This document shows, piece by piece, positions 27,707 through 33,390 of a stretch of 33,390 nt of DNA. The stretch comes from Mycobacterium sp. Its GTDB lineage: Bacteria; Actinomycetota; Actinomycetes; Mycobacteriales; Mycobacteriaceae. Location of the stretch: assembly GCA_018882965.1 (NCBI GenBank), contig VEQY01000039.1, positions 1 to 33,390 on the forward strand, read 5' to 3'. Positions within the stretch are counted from its first letter, which is position 1, and every line of letters starts with the position of its first letter. The notes beneath the pieces are model-generated. The model did no database searches. It was given only the letters and a program-made list of their open reading frames with translations, and had not been told where the DNA came from. The translations under genes and the position numbers were made by a program.

Positions 27707-28326
27707 CGCGCCTGCTGGTGGCCAGCCGCAACCGCAAGAAGCTGGCCGAGTTGCGCCGGGTGCTCGACGCCGCCGGGATCACCGGGCTGGAATTGGTGAC
27801 CCTCGACGACGTCGCGCCCTACCCGGAGGCCCCCGAGACCGGCGCGACCTTCGAGGAGAACGCGATCGCCAAGGCCCGCGACGGGTTCGCCGCCACCGGT
27901 CTACCGACGGTGGCCGACGACTCGGGCCTGGCGGTCGCCGCGCTCAACGGGATGCCCGGAGTGCTCTCGGCGCGCTGGGCGGGCCGGCCCGGCGATCCCG
28001 ATGCGGATGTCGCCAACTACTCACTGCTGCTGTCCCAGCTGCGCGACGTGCCCGACGAGCGTCGCACGGCGGCGTTCGTCTCCGCGTGCGCGCTGGTGTC
28101 GGGGGCGGGCCAGACCGTGGTGCGCGGGGAGTGGCCCGGTGTGATCGCGCGGGAACCGTTGGGGCAGGGAGGTTTCGGCTACGACCCGGTGTTCATCCCC
28201 AATGGCGAAACGCGCAGCGCCGCCCAGCTCAGCCCGGCGGAGAAGGACGCGGTGTCCCACCGCGGCCGGGCGCTGACGCTGCTGCTGCCGGCGTTGCGGG
28301 AGCTGGCTCGGGGTTCTAGAGATTGA
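27703..28326 (+). CDS. rdgB: XTP/dITP pyrophosphatase (non-canonical purine NTP removal)
   Basis: This HAM1-family enzyme hydrolyses XTP and dITP to protect nucleic acids from deaminated purines. Motifs are [14 protein letters not shown] (nucleotide-binding S, N, K), [11 protein letters not shown] (D72, D73), GFGYDPVF and SHRGRAL. The start is odd. No ATG, GTG or TTG lies where the first beta strand should begin; the first standard codon, GTG 27718, would remove LTRLL. CTG 27703 overlaps the rph TGA as CTGA, and an AAGAAGG lies nine bases upstream. I therefore propose CTG, giving 207 aa against 204 in M. tuberculosis. Its 3' end overlaps the convergent DUF3817 gene by 11 bp. Confidence 0.9.
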   Translation: MTRLLVASRNRKKLAELRRVLDAAGITGLELVTLDDVAPYPEAPETGATFEENAIAKARDGFAATGLPTVADDSGLAVAALNGMPGVLSARWAGRPGDPDADVANYSLLLSQLRDVPDERRTAAFVSACALVSGAGQTVVRGEWPGVIAREPLGQGGFGYDPVFIPNGETRSAAQLSPAEKDAVSHRGRALTLLLPALRELARGSRD

Positions 28327-28663
28327 AGCGCTGCTTGATCTCGCGGGTCTGCACCTGCTCGACGACGATGCCCAGCAGGGGGATGGTGCCGGCCAAGAGC
28401 ACCCCGATGGTCTTGGCGATCGGCCAGCGCACCTTGACCGCGAGGTTGGCGGTGGCCAACAGATAGACGAAGTACACCCAGCCGTGCACCACGCCGATCC
28501 AGTCTGGCGGGTTGTCGACCTTGACCGCGTACTTGAGCACCATCTCGTAGCACAGCGCGATCAGCCAGACCCCGGTCGCCCACGCCAGCACGCGGTAGGC
28601 GTTGAGGGCCGAGCGGATCTTCTCCACCGGCGTGATCGGCTGCGCTTCGGGCGTATCGGTCAT
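28316..28663 (-). CDS. DUF3817 small membrane protein (Rv1342c type)
   Basis: The 115-aa protein has three to four TM helices (~24-44, 59-79, 83-103). The DUF3817 pattern is ALNAYRVLAWATGVWLIAL, CYEMVLKYAV, IGVVHGWVYFVYLL and KVRWPIAKTIGVLLAGTIPLLGIVVE. The function is unknown. The ATG overlaps the upstream lprD-like gene as ATGA, so the pair is one transcription unit. The 3' end overlaps rdgB. Confidence 0.9.
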   Translation of the reverse strand: MTDTPEAQPITPVEKIRSALNAYRVLAWATGVWLIALCYEMVLKYAVKVDNPPDWIGVVHGWVYFVYLLATANLAVKVRWPIAKTIGVLLAGTIPLLGIVVEQVQTREIKQRFNL

Positions 28664-29031
28664 GGGGCGGTCCTTTTGTCGTGCTCCGGGCCCTCGGCAA
28701 GGGCGGCGAGGTACGCGTTGTATTCGCGCAGCACCGGATCTGCGACGGGTGCCTGCGCGGTGGGCCGTTCGGGCAGCAGCCCGGGCGGGATCTCGGTGAC
28801 GGTCGAGGCGTCCGGGGTCGGGGGAGCCTCTTCGTAGCGGACGAACTTGCGGTAGGCGTAGACGCAGAACGCCGCGAACATCGGCCACTGCAGCGCGTAG
28901 CCCAGATTCTGGAAGCTTCCCGCACTCGACTCATAGCGGGTCCACTGCCACCAGCCCAGGCCCAGGCAGCCCCCTGCGGCGACGAGGGCGAGGATCAGCA
29001 GGCCGAAGCGGCGGTGGCGGGGGACAGACAC
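28660..29031 (-). CDS. lprD: Putative lipoprotein/membrane protein (LprD, Rv1343c type)
   Basis: The 123-aa protein starts at GTG 29031. The N-terminal hydrophobic segment LLILALVAAGGCLGLGWWQW contains a weak lipobox (AGGC, Cys22). The -3 position is Ala rather than Leu, so lipidation is uncertain and it may simply be a TM anchor. A second TM is QWPMFAAFCVYAYRKF (~49-64). A Pro-rich cytoplasmic or periplasmic tail follows. The conserved core GWWQWTRYESSAGSFQNLGY matches the recalled LprD. It is first gene of the pair with DUF3817, and the function is unknown. Confidence 0.85.
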   Translation of the reverse strand: MSVPRHRRFGLLILALVAAGGCLGLGWWQWTRYESSAGSFQNLGYALQWPMFAAFCVYAYRKFVRYEEAPPTPDASTVTEIPPGLLPERPTAQAPVADPVLREYNAYLAALAEGPEHDKRTAP

Positions 29032-29037
29032 AGCACG

Positions 29038-29043
29038 AACCTA
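29038..29043 (-). promoter_or_regulatory. Predicted -10 element of lprD-DUF3817 (leaderless)
   Basis: The minus strand reads TAGGTT, then six bases, then GTG at 29031. It lies back to back with the tRNA-Leu promoter. Confidence 0.55.
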
Positions 29044-29062
29044 CCGCGCAGGTCGCGAGCGA

Positions 29063-29068
29063 TAGGAT
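29063..29068 (+). promoter_or_regulatory. Predicted -10 element of tRNA-Leu
   Basis: TAGGAT ends nine bases before the tRNA 5' end, a usual distance for a tRNA promoter with a few bases of 5' leader. No clear -35 was found. Confidence 0.45.
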
Positions 29069-29077
29069 TGGACCTGC

Positions 29078-29161
29078 GCGGGCGTGATGAAACTGGCAGA
29101 CATGCCGGCTTTAGGTGCCGGTGCTCGAGAGAGCGTGTGGGTTCGAGTCCCTCCGCCCGCA
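29078..29161 (+). tRNA. tRNA-Leu (anticodon TAG)
   Basis: It is 84 nt and CCA is not encoded. The acceptor pairs GCGGGCG (29078-29084) with CGCCCGC (29154-29160); the discriminator base is A29161. The D stem is ATG/CAT. The anticodon stem is CCGGC/GCCGG with loop TTTAGGT and anticodon TAG at 29112-29114. The class II variable arm is GCTC-gaga-GAGC. The T loop is TTCGAGT. The T stem has one T-T mismatch (T29138 against T29152), unusual for a functional tRNA. The last 22 bases are duplicated 2.8 kb downstream. Confidence 0.93.
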
Positions 29162-29162
29162 C
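29140..29162 (+). repeat. Putative attachment-site repeat, tRNA-proximal copy
   Basis: This 23-bp direct repeat is identical to 31918-31940. It starts in the T stem (GGTTCGAG), runs through the tRNA 3' end and one base past the discriminator (CGCCCGCAC). Identity ends at 29163/31941 on the right and before 29140/31918 on the left. This is the typical position and length of an att core for tRNA-targeting tyrosine recombinases. Confidence 0.75.
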
Positions 29163-29238
29163 GAAGGCGTCCGCTTGCAATCCACTGCTCACGGGCTAGT
29201 CGGTAGCTTCGGCCGCCTCCGAACAGGCACCGATTCGG

Positions 29239-29319
29239 CTAGATGTAGTTGAAGACCGTCGCCCCGATGCCATCCGGCTGGCGGTAGTCGATATAGATCG
29301 GTTCCACAGGTGTCGCCAC
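29239..29319 (-). pseudogene. Possible gene relic inside the island
   Basis: A short minus-strand frame from a GTG at 29319 encodes 26 residues, VATPVEPIYIDYRQPDGIGA then TVFNYI and a stop. It is closed upstream by an in-frame TAG. The residue mix looks like the end of a folded protein rather than random translation. No family is recognised. The 236 bp between the tRNA and the pentapeptide gene hold nothing else I can support. Confidence 0.25.
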
Positions 29320-29398
29320 GTTCAGCTATCCCCATCAGTGCCCGAAGTTCTGAGTTCGAGATCATCCCCGAGCGCAATTCCTTAAAACGCAACACCAC

Positions 29399-30826
29399 TC
29401 AGGCGGAGCAGGCGGTGTCCTGAACCGTGCCGTTGGGGCATGTGGTGCTGCGCCACTTCGCATTTGTCAGGTCCGCCCCGGTCAGAGTTGCCCCAGTCAG
29501 GTTCGCGAAATCGAATCTTGCCTGCACCAGGTATGCCCCGGTCAGATTCGCCGCGGTCAGGTTCGCGTCGCTGAAAGCGGCGTTGAGAAGGTAGGCCTCG
29601 GTGAAGTTCGCATTGACCAAAAATGCCTCATTCAGATTTGCGGCCGCCAGGCTGGCATCGGTGAGGTTCGCGCCACTGAGGTTCGCGCCATTAAACGAGC
29701 TGTAATCACCCAGGTATGCCTTGTATAGGTTCGCACCGCTAAGGTTCGCACGCCCGAAGTTGATGTTACTCCCACGTGCTTGACTCAGGTCCGCCTCGGT
29801 CAGGTTCGCTCGTATCAGCGTCGTGTATTCCAGGTATGCGCCGGTCAGGTTCGCACGGGTCAGATTTGCGCCGGTCAGAATTGCGTCGGTCAGAGTCGTA
29901 CCGATAAGTTGCGCGCCGGTCAGGTTCGCGCCGGTCAGGTTTGTGAAGGTACGCCTCGCCAGGCCCTCGAGCGAGGACAGATCCGCCCGGTCCAAGATGG
30001 CATTCGACAGATTCGCCCCGCTAAAGTTCACGCCCCTGAGATCCGCCTCTGTCAGATTCGCGCCTTCAAGGTCTTGGTCTGTGCAGTTTTTGGTCGCCAC
30101 ACACGCCGTCGAACCGCCGACGAGAACGTGGATCCCGCTGGGTGTCAGGGTTTTCCGCACCTGCCACAATGCCCCTGCGAGAAAGTCGCTGATCGGGTTG
30201 GCCGGGAGACCTCTCAGCCAATTAATGGCGGAGTCGAGGAACCGTGTGGCTTGCGTTTGGAGCCGTGTTGGTTGCGTGCGAAGCGACTGAATCGAGGGCT
30301 TGAGGGTCGCACTCGCGACCGCCGATGCAGGGGCCGCAACACCTGCGGCGGGCTGCGGGCTTGCGCTCGTGGGAACAGCCGCAACATCGGGGTTGGCCCG
30401 GATGGCCGACGCGAAGCCACCGGCCGGGTTTTCCCCCGCCGGGGTGGCGGTCGACGAGCGTTGGCGCGAGTGAGAGCGCGTGTTGTTCGCCGGGCCTGCG
30501 AGGGCCGCCGTTGCACGCCGGGCTTCGGTGATCACCGAGGGTCGTGGACCGGTGGCCGCGGACGGTGCGGGGACCGCCCCTTCGGTCGCTCTTGACGAAG
30601 CTGTCGCGGCGGATCGGGCAGAGCGCTCCGCCCGCCGGACCGGATTCGCGGCTGAAGGTGCCTCTGGGGTGGTCTCCGCAGAGGGGGCAATCGGACCCGC
30701 CGACACCGTGGCGGTATCCGTCGTCGTTCCTTCCTCGGCAGCGGCCACACCCGGCGCCTGAGTTCCGGCTAAGGACAAGCCCAGCATGACTGCCGCCGCA
30801 CTGACTCGCATACCAGTAATCGCCAT
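29399..30826 (-). CDS. Exported pentapeptide-repeat protein
   Basis: The 475-aa protein starts at ATG 30826. A Sec signal peptide (MRVSAAAVMLGLSLAGTQ region) is cleaved after about residue 30 (GVAAA/EEG). Residues ~31-215 are a low-complexity Ala/Ser/Pro/Thr/Arg region. The helical segment FLDSAINWLRGLPANPISDFL (split, ~195-217) precedes the repeat domain. About 40 tandem A(N/D)LXX pentapeptides fill ~250-458 (for example GANLTEADLRGVNFSGANLS), which fold as a right-handed quadrilateral beta helix. The tail WRSTTCPNGTVQDTAC has a Cys pair, and CVATKNC precedes the repeats. The role is unknown; gyrase mimicry as in cytoplasmic MfpA is unlikely because this one is exported. The open frame extends 35 codons upstream, but the ATG before the signal peptide is preferred. 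Confidence 0.88.
   Translation of the reverse strand: MAITGMRVSAAAVMLGLSLAGTQAPGVAAAEEGTTTDTATVSAGPIAPSAETTPEAPSAANPVRRAERSARSAATASSRATEGAVPAPSAATGPRPSVITEARRATAALAGPANNTRSHSRQRSSTATPAGENPAGGFASAIRANPDVAAVPTSASPQPAAGVAAPASAVASATLKPSIQSLRTQPTRLQTQATRFLDSAINWLRGLPANPISDFLAGALWQVRKTLTPSGIHVLVGGSTACVATKNCTDQDLEGANLTEADLRGVNFSGANLSNAILDRADLSSLEGLARRTFTNLTGANLTGAQLIGTTLTDAILTGANLTRANLTGAYLEYTTLIRANLTEADLSQARGSNINFGRANLSGANLYKAYLGDYSSFNGANLSGANLTDASLAAANLNEAFLVNANFTEAYLLNAAFSDANLTAANLTGAYLVQARFDFANLTGATLTGADLTNAKWRSTTCPNGTVQDTACSA
29440..30085 (-). repeat. Tandem 15-bp repeats encoding the pentapeptide domain
   Basis: On the plus strand the units read like GGTCAGGTTCGCGCC with variations, in register with codons and repeated about 40 times. 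High sequence similarity among units makes length change by slippage or recombination likely. Confidence 0.75.
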
Positions 30827-31117
30827 TGCAGACACCCCATATTCGTCGACGCGGTAGAGCCGATCACACGTCAACGCCCGTGGAGCGAGAAAGCCAGCCT
30901 GGCGGATGATCGGATCCGAGGCTACCAGCACGAGTCGGGACGGGGGCTTTCACCCGAGCGCTTCCAGGGGACTGATTCGCGAAAGCCCTATTTGGACGCC
31001 CCCTTGAGGCGATACGGTGCCCAAACTCGGCCGCGAGCAGTTCCCTTCTGGGGGTGGCGCGCGCGTGCCCGCACAGTTGGCGGGCATTCCATGCCGACCA
31101 CCGAAAGGACTTTAGGC
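30827..31117. promoter_or_regulatory. Divergent intergenic region of the island
   Basis: These 291 bp separate the minus-strand pentapeptide gene and the plus-strand membrane-protein gene. For the plus strand, TTTGGA at 30991-30996 and TACGGT at 31013-31018 are 16 bp apart, a plausible weak promoter. For the minus strand I see only GGGGTG as a possible ribosome-binding site before ATG 30826. There is no convincing small gene, operator or inverted repeat. Confidence 0.3.
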
Positions 31118-31885
31118 GTGCGAACCCTCTCCGCGCTCCCTCCCTGGCTGCTTATCACCATCGGATTTGTAGTGTTCGCCTCGGTCAGCGTCGGTTGCCG
31201 GTTGGCCCTCCGCAGGGCGGCTTCGCCCGAGCGAAGGGCGGAGGTGGAAGGGTTCGCCGGCAAGCTGCTCGGTGTGTTTGGGGCGTCTTTCGCTCTCCTC
31301 GTCGGTTTTTCCATCACGATCACCTGGTCGGCGGTGAGTGCCGGCCAGGACGCAGTCGACCTCCAGGCAGGCGTGGCCCAACAACTTTCGTGGGCAGCGA
31401 GTGCGATGAAGGACCAAGCAGGCGCCGACCTGATCAACGGCAATTTGCGCGATTTTCTGAACACGGTTGTCCGTGATGATCAGCGACATCTCGCGGAGGG
31501 GAACGTCAGTGTGCTGCCGTCTGACGAGATATTCGACACCCTGCAGAACAACGTGCACCGAGTAGCATCCGGGCAAGGAAATGCGGATCCGGTGGCGAGC
31601 GGAATGGTTTCGGCCGCCGCGTCGCTGACCGCCGCCTGGAGTAAGGTAACCGCCGTCGCGCAGCGAAGGCTTCCGGCGGTACTGGTTGCCCTCATTCTCG
31701 CGTCCGGGCTATGTCTGGCGGCCGTGGTAGGTATGTCAGCGCTGACGGTGCAACGGCCCTTCCTCATGTATCTCTCGGCGCTCCTTTCCGCGATGTCCGT
31801 CGCCGTTGTGCTGATCACCGACTTCCCCTTCATCGGAATCGGGGTCGACCTCGCACCGCTGAGCGTTTCTGCCAGCTCCCTGTAG
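31118..31885 (+). CDS. DUF4239-like (bestrophin-like) membrane protein
   Basis: The 255-aa protein starts from GTG 31118, with GAAAGGA at 31103-31109 as a good ribosome-binding site. ATG 31091 in the same frame is the alternative (264 aa). Four TM helices: ~7-27 (PPWLLITIGFVVFASVSVG), 48-70 (LLGVFGASFALLVGFSITITW), 188-208 (LPAVLVALILASGLCLAAVV) and 216-238. A ~110-residue soluble helical loop lies between TM2 and TM3 (GQDAVDLQAGVAQQLSWAAS...). This two-plus-two layout, with LLVGFSIT and the AWSKV segment, resembles the DUF4239 family, for which no function is proven. It lies within the putative island, 32 bp before the distal tRNA-derived repeat. Confidence 0.78.
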   Translation: MRTLSALPPWLLITIGFVVFASVSVGCRLALRRAASPERRAEVEGFAGKLLGVFGASFALLVGFSITITWSAVSAGQDAVDLQAGVAQQLSWAASAMKDQAGADLINGNLRDFLNTVVRDDQRHLAEGNVSVLPSDEIFDTLQNNVHRVASGQGNADPVASGMVSAAASLTAAWSKVTAVAQRRLPAVLVALILASGLCLAAVVGMSALTVQRPFLMYLSALLSAMSVAVVLITDFPFIGIGVDLAPLSVSASSL

Positions 31886-31917
31886 CTGGGACATCCGGGT
31901 GCTCCAGAAGATGGAAA

Positions 31918-31940
31918 GGTTCGAGTCCCTCCGCCCGCAC
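31918..31940 (+). repeat. Putative attachment-site repeat, distal copy (tRNA-Leu 3' fragment)
   Basis: This is the second perfect copy of the 23-bp tRNA-Leu 3' segment. Just upstream, GTGCTCCAGA at 31899-31908 resembles GTGCTCGAGA of the tRNA variable arm (29121-29130) at the same offset, so the fragment may be part of a once longer tRNA 3' half. No anticodon or acceptor 5' strand is present here, so it is not a tRNA. Confidence 0.75.
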
Positions 31941-31951
31941 TCGAGTTGGCC

Positions 31952-31957
31952 TATGAT
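31952..31957 (+). promoter_or_regulatory. Predicted -10 element of the small lipoprotein gene
   Basis: TATGAT begins 12 bases after the distal repeat. It would start an mRNA around 31964 with a ~25-nt leader carrying GGAGAGG (31974-31980), eight bases before GTG 31989. This contrasts with the leaderless starts of the core genes. Confidence 0.5.
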
Positions 31958-31988
31958 CCGGTGCACTGTCTCCGGAGAGGAATGCACC

Positions 31989-32414
31989 GTGATCGATCTT
32001 GCAAAGGTTGTGCTGGCATCGTGCGCGACGGCCCTTGTCACGCTGAGCGTGAGCGCCTGTGGCGGTTCGACGACGTCGACTATGACGTCGACTATGACGT
32101 CGAGCATGTCGTCGATCGAGTCGCCGACTGCCGCGGCCGCGGCCGCGGGCACGCTGGCCAGTGTCTGCACGGACATCGACGCGATCATGATGGGCACGCC
32201 GGATTCGGATCCGGCGGGCACGGCGGAGAAGCTTGAGGCGATCAAGGCTCGGGTTTCCACTCCGGACGCCGATCTCATCGAGAATGTGGCAGCGGCCTAT
32301 GCCGCGCTCGCGGCAAATCCCAACGACATGGAGGCGCAAGCCAAACTCGCGACGTCTTCCACCGCCCTTGGTGCGGGCTGCGAACTGGCCACGACCGCAC
32401 CGGGACCAAACTGA
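31989..32414 (+). CDS. Small putative lipoprotein of unknown function
   Basis: The 141-aa protein starts at GTG 31989 with a strong GGAGAGG ribosome-binding site. The signal segment VVLASCATALVTLSVSAC has lipobox VSAC (Cys24). A Ser/Thr/Met-rich spacer (29-46) is encoded by a 12-bp tandem repeat. A helical domain of ~90 residues follows (LASVCTDIDAIMMGTP, AEKLEAIKARVSTPD, AAYAALAANPNDMEAQAKL, ALGAGCELA) with a Cys pair likely to form a disulfide. No family is recognised. It is the first gene beyond the putative island and ends 15 bp before a symmetrical hairpin. Confidence 0.75.
   Translation: MIDLAKVVLASCATALVTLSVSACGGSTTSTMTSTMTSSMSSIESPTAAAAAAGTLASVCTDIDAIMMGTPDSDPAGTAEKLEAIKARVSTPDADLIENVAAAYAALAANPNDMEAQAKLATSSTALGAGCELATTAPGPN
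32072..32107 (+). repeat. 12-bp tandem repeat inside the lipoprotein gene
   Basis: GACGTCGACTAT occurs twice exactly (32072-32083, 32084-32095), then once with changes (32096-32107). It encodes T-S-T-M, T-S-T-M, T-S-S-M in the spacer after the lipobox. The unit length is a multiple of three, so copy changes would vary tether length without a frameshift. Confidence 0.8.
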
Positions 32415-32429
32415 TCTCCCGATGCAACG

Positions 32430-32462
32430 AGAGCGGGCCCCTTCAGTGAAGGGGCCCGCTCT
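32430..32462. terminator. Symmetrical hairpin between convergent genes
   Basis: A perfect 15-bp stem (32430-32444 with 32448-32462) has a 3-nt AGT loop. It sits between the lipoprotein stop (32414) and the stop of the minus-strand PGRS-like gene (32466), so it could end transcription from both sides. It lacks a clear T-tract on either strand. Confidence 0.75.
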
Positions 32463-32465
32463 GCG

Positions 32466-33390
32466 TTAACCCGGGCTGCCGTTGCTGCCGTTGGTCGCGG
32501 TCGAACCGGCGCCGGTCGCGGTCGCGGTGCCGCCGGTGCCGCCCGCGCCGCCCGGTGATCCGCCGTTGCCGCCGTTGCCTCCGGTGGTCGGGGTGTTGGT
32601 CCCAGTGGAGTTGGCGGCACCGCCGTCACCGCCGTTGCCCCCACTGCCGGTGACCCCGGTGACCCCGGCACCGCCGGTTCCGCCCTGACCGCCGATGACG
32701 GTGGTGCTATTGCCCTGCGACAACGCGCTGCCGCCCCTGCCGCCGACACCTCCGGAGCCGGTGGCCGACGTTCCGGCCCGGCCGCCGCCCTGGCCGCCGG
32801 CGCCGCCGGAAGCCCGACCGCCGGTGCTCTGGGCATTACCGCCGGCCCCGCCGGCCCCGCCGTTGCCGTTGCCCGCGGCACCACCGCCGTTGCCGCCCTT
32901 GCCGGCCGAGGCGCCCTCGGAGGAGCCATTGGAGTCATCGGCGAACGCATCGCCGCCGACGCCGCCCGCGCCGCCGTTCCCGTTAATACCGATGCCGCCG
33001 TTGCCGCCCGCGCCGCCGGCGGCGTCGGCGCCGCTACCGGCGACGACAGCAGTGCCGACACCGCCGTTGCCGCCGTTGCCGCCGTTGAGGCCGCCGTTGC
33101 CGCCGTTGCCGCCGGCCCCGGCGACGGCGTCGTCACCGAGAATGCTGCCGGTGTAGTTGGAGGTTGCTGCGCCGCCGTTGCCGCCGTTGCCGCCGTTGCC
33201 ACCGGTGGTGTTGGCACCGCCGTTGCCGCCGGTGCCGCCGATGGCGCTGCCGCCCGATATCGACGTGCCGCCGTCGCCGCCGGTGCCGCCGGCCCCGAAC
33301 GGGCTGTTGCCTCCGTTGCCGCCGACCCCGCCCACGGCGTCGACGTTGATGTTGACCAGCGTCCCGGTCGCTGCGCCGCCGGCGCCACCC
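32466..33390 (-). CDS. PGRS-like glycine-rich repeat protein, C-terminal part (partial)
   Basis: The 308 codons visible run off the right edge; the start is not in the window. Almost the whole segment is Gly-Gly-X/Gly-Asn-Gly repeats (GGNGGNGGAATSN, GGTGGNGGANTTGG, GGAGGQGG) with short interruptions (SNYTGSILGDDAVAGAG, DAFADDSNGSSEGASAG). It ends NGSNGSPG and a TAA. The composition is that of PGRS domains, but without the N-terminus a PE domain cannot be confirmed. The first visible residues include TLVNINVDAVGGVGG. The proline-rich plus-strand frames opposite it are shadows of the repeat. Confidence 0.8.
   Translation of the reverse strand, partial: GGAGGAATGTLVNINVDAVGGVGGNGGNSPFGAGGTGGDGGTSISGGSAIGGTGGNGGANTTGGNGGNGGNGGAATSNYTGSILGDDAVAGAGGNGGNGGLNGGNGGNGGVGTAVVAGSGADAAGGAGGNGGIGINGNGGAGGVGGDAFADDSNGSSEGASAGKGGNGGGAAGNGNGGAGGAGGNAQSTGGRASGGAGGQGGGRAGTSATGSGGVGGRGGSALSQGNSTTVIGGQGGTGGAGVTGVTGSGGNGGDGGAANSTGTNTPTTGGNGGNGGSPGGAGGTGGTATATGAGSTATNGSNGSPG

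Larger units (their letters stand above)
29163..31940. mobile_element. Putative tRNA-Leu mini genomic island (no integrase)
   Basis: A 2.8-kb segment lies between two copies of the tRNA-Leu 3' end. Contents: a gene relic, an exported pentapeptide-repeat protein (minus), a DUF4239-like membrane protein (plus), and the distal tRNA fragment. Sample 60-base lines have about 47-60% G+C, against about 65-70% in the core genes. No integrase, excisionase, transposase or terminal inverted repeats are visible. It may be an integrase-less passenger, a remnant of a larger element after deletion, or a locus made by a separate tRNA duplication. Confidence 0.6.

Noticed and set aside
29440..30085. CRISPR-like periodicity
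   Set aside because: The repeats are contiguous, in frame and without unique spacers; they encode pentapeptides.
30827..30931. 35-codon N-terminal extension of the pentapeptide protein
   Set aside because: It would place the signal peptide internally; ATG 30826 sits directly before it.
29163..31940. Insertion sequence or transposon as the cause of the island
   Set aside because: No transposase, terminal inverted repeats or short target duplication is seen; the repeats match a tRNA end instead.
31946..32236. Plus-strand frame rich in Asp/His/Gly within the lipoprotein gene
   Set aside because: It is in a shifted frame with poor codon pattern and no ribosome-binding site of its own; the lipoprotein frame has a signal sequence and lipobox.
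32482..33156. Proline-rich plus-strand frames
   Set aside because: They are the complement of Gly-rich codons in the PGRS-like gene.

Overview
The window is actinobacterial and almost certainly from a Mycobacterium/Mycolicibacterium-type genome. It has very high GC and GTG-rich starts. Gene order closely follows the M. tuberculosis block from the rrn operon (about Rv1316c) to lprD (Rv1343c). Typical mycobacterial proteins are present: NucS, GlgE, CysO/Mec, an MspA-type porin, a 13E12-type DUF222-HNH protein and a PGRS-like glycine-rich protein. Rv names come from recalled homologues, not from a search.

Layout. (1) 1-626: 3' end of 23S rRNA, 5S rRNA and a strong intrinsic terminator. (2) 659-6552: a small membrane protein, divergent ogt/nucS (DNA repair), a zinc-ribbon-like protein overlapping nucS, divergent methylmalonyl-CoA epimerase/fadA4, a thioredoxin-fold/TPR protein without CXXC, and a 13E12-type HNH protein. 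(3) 6571-13567: alpha-glucan genes, with glgE-glgB on the minus strand and glgP diverging from an 83-bp intergenic region. (4) 13620-17596: four genes I do not recall at this place in M. tuberculosis: an MspA-family porin, a lipoprotein zinc peptidase, an MBL-fold hydrolase and a DUF1275 membrane protein. (5) 17593-20894: pncB-dinG on the minus strand. (6) 20946-28326: a tightly packed plus-strand run: clpS, DUF2017, S58 peptidase, mec-cysO-cysM (sulfur-carrier cysteine synthesis), rhomboid, murI, an Rv1339-type phosphodiesterase, rph and rdgB. (7) 28316-29031: DUF3817 and lprD-like membrane proteins on the minus strand. (8) 29078-29161: tRNA-Leu(TAG).

The most unusual stretch begins at that tRNA. 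Its last 22 bases plus one more base (29140-29162) recur perfectly at 31918-31940. The roughly 2.8 kb between has lower GC, carries no integrase, and holds only an exported pentapeptide-repeat protein, a four-TM DUF4239-like membrane protein and a short gene relic. This looks like a tRNA-targeted mini-island, or the decayed remains of one. Beyond it are a small lipoprotein with a 12-bp tandem repeat, a symmetrical hairpin, and the 3' part of a PGRS-like gene running off the window.

A second pattern runs across the window. Many genes have a TANNNT hexamer ending exactly 6 or 7 bases before the start codon, the layout of leaderless mycobacterial transcripts. I used it to choose several starts (nucS, mce, glgE, glgP, MspA-like, lipoprotein peptidase, pncB, clpS, rph, lprD-like).
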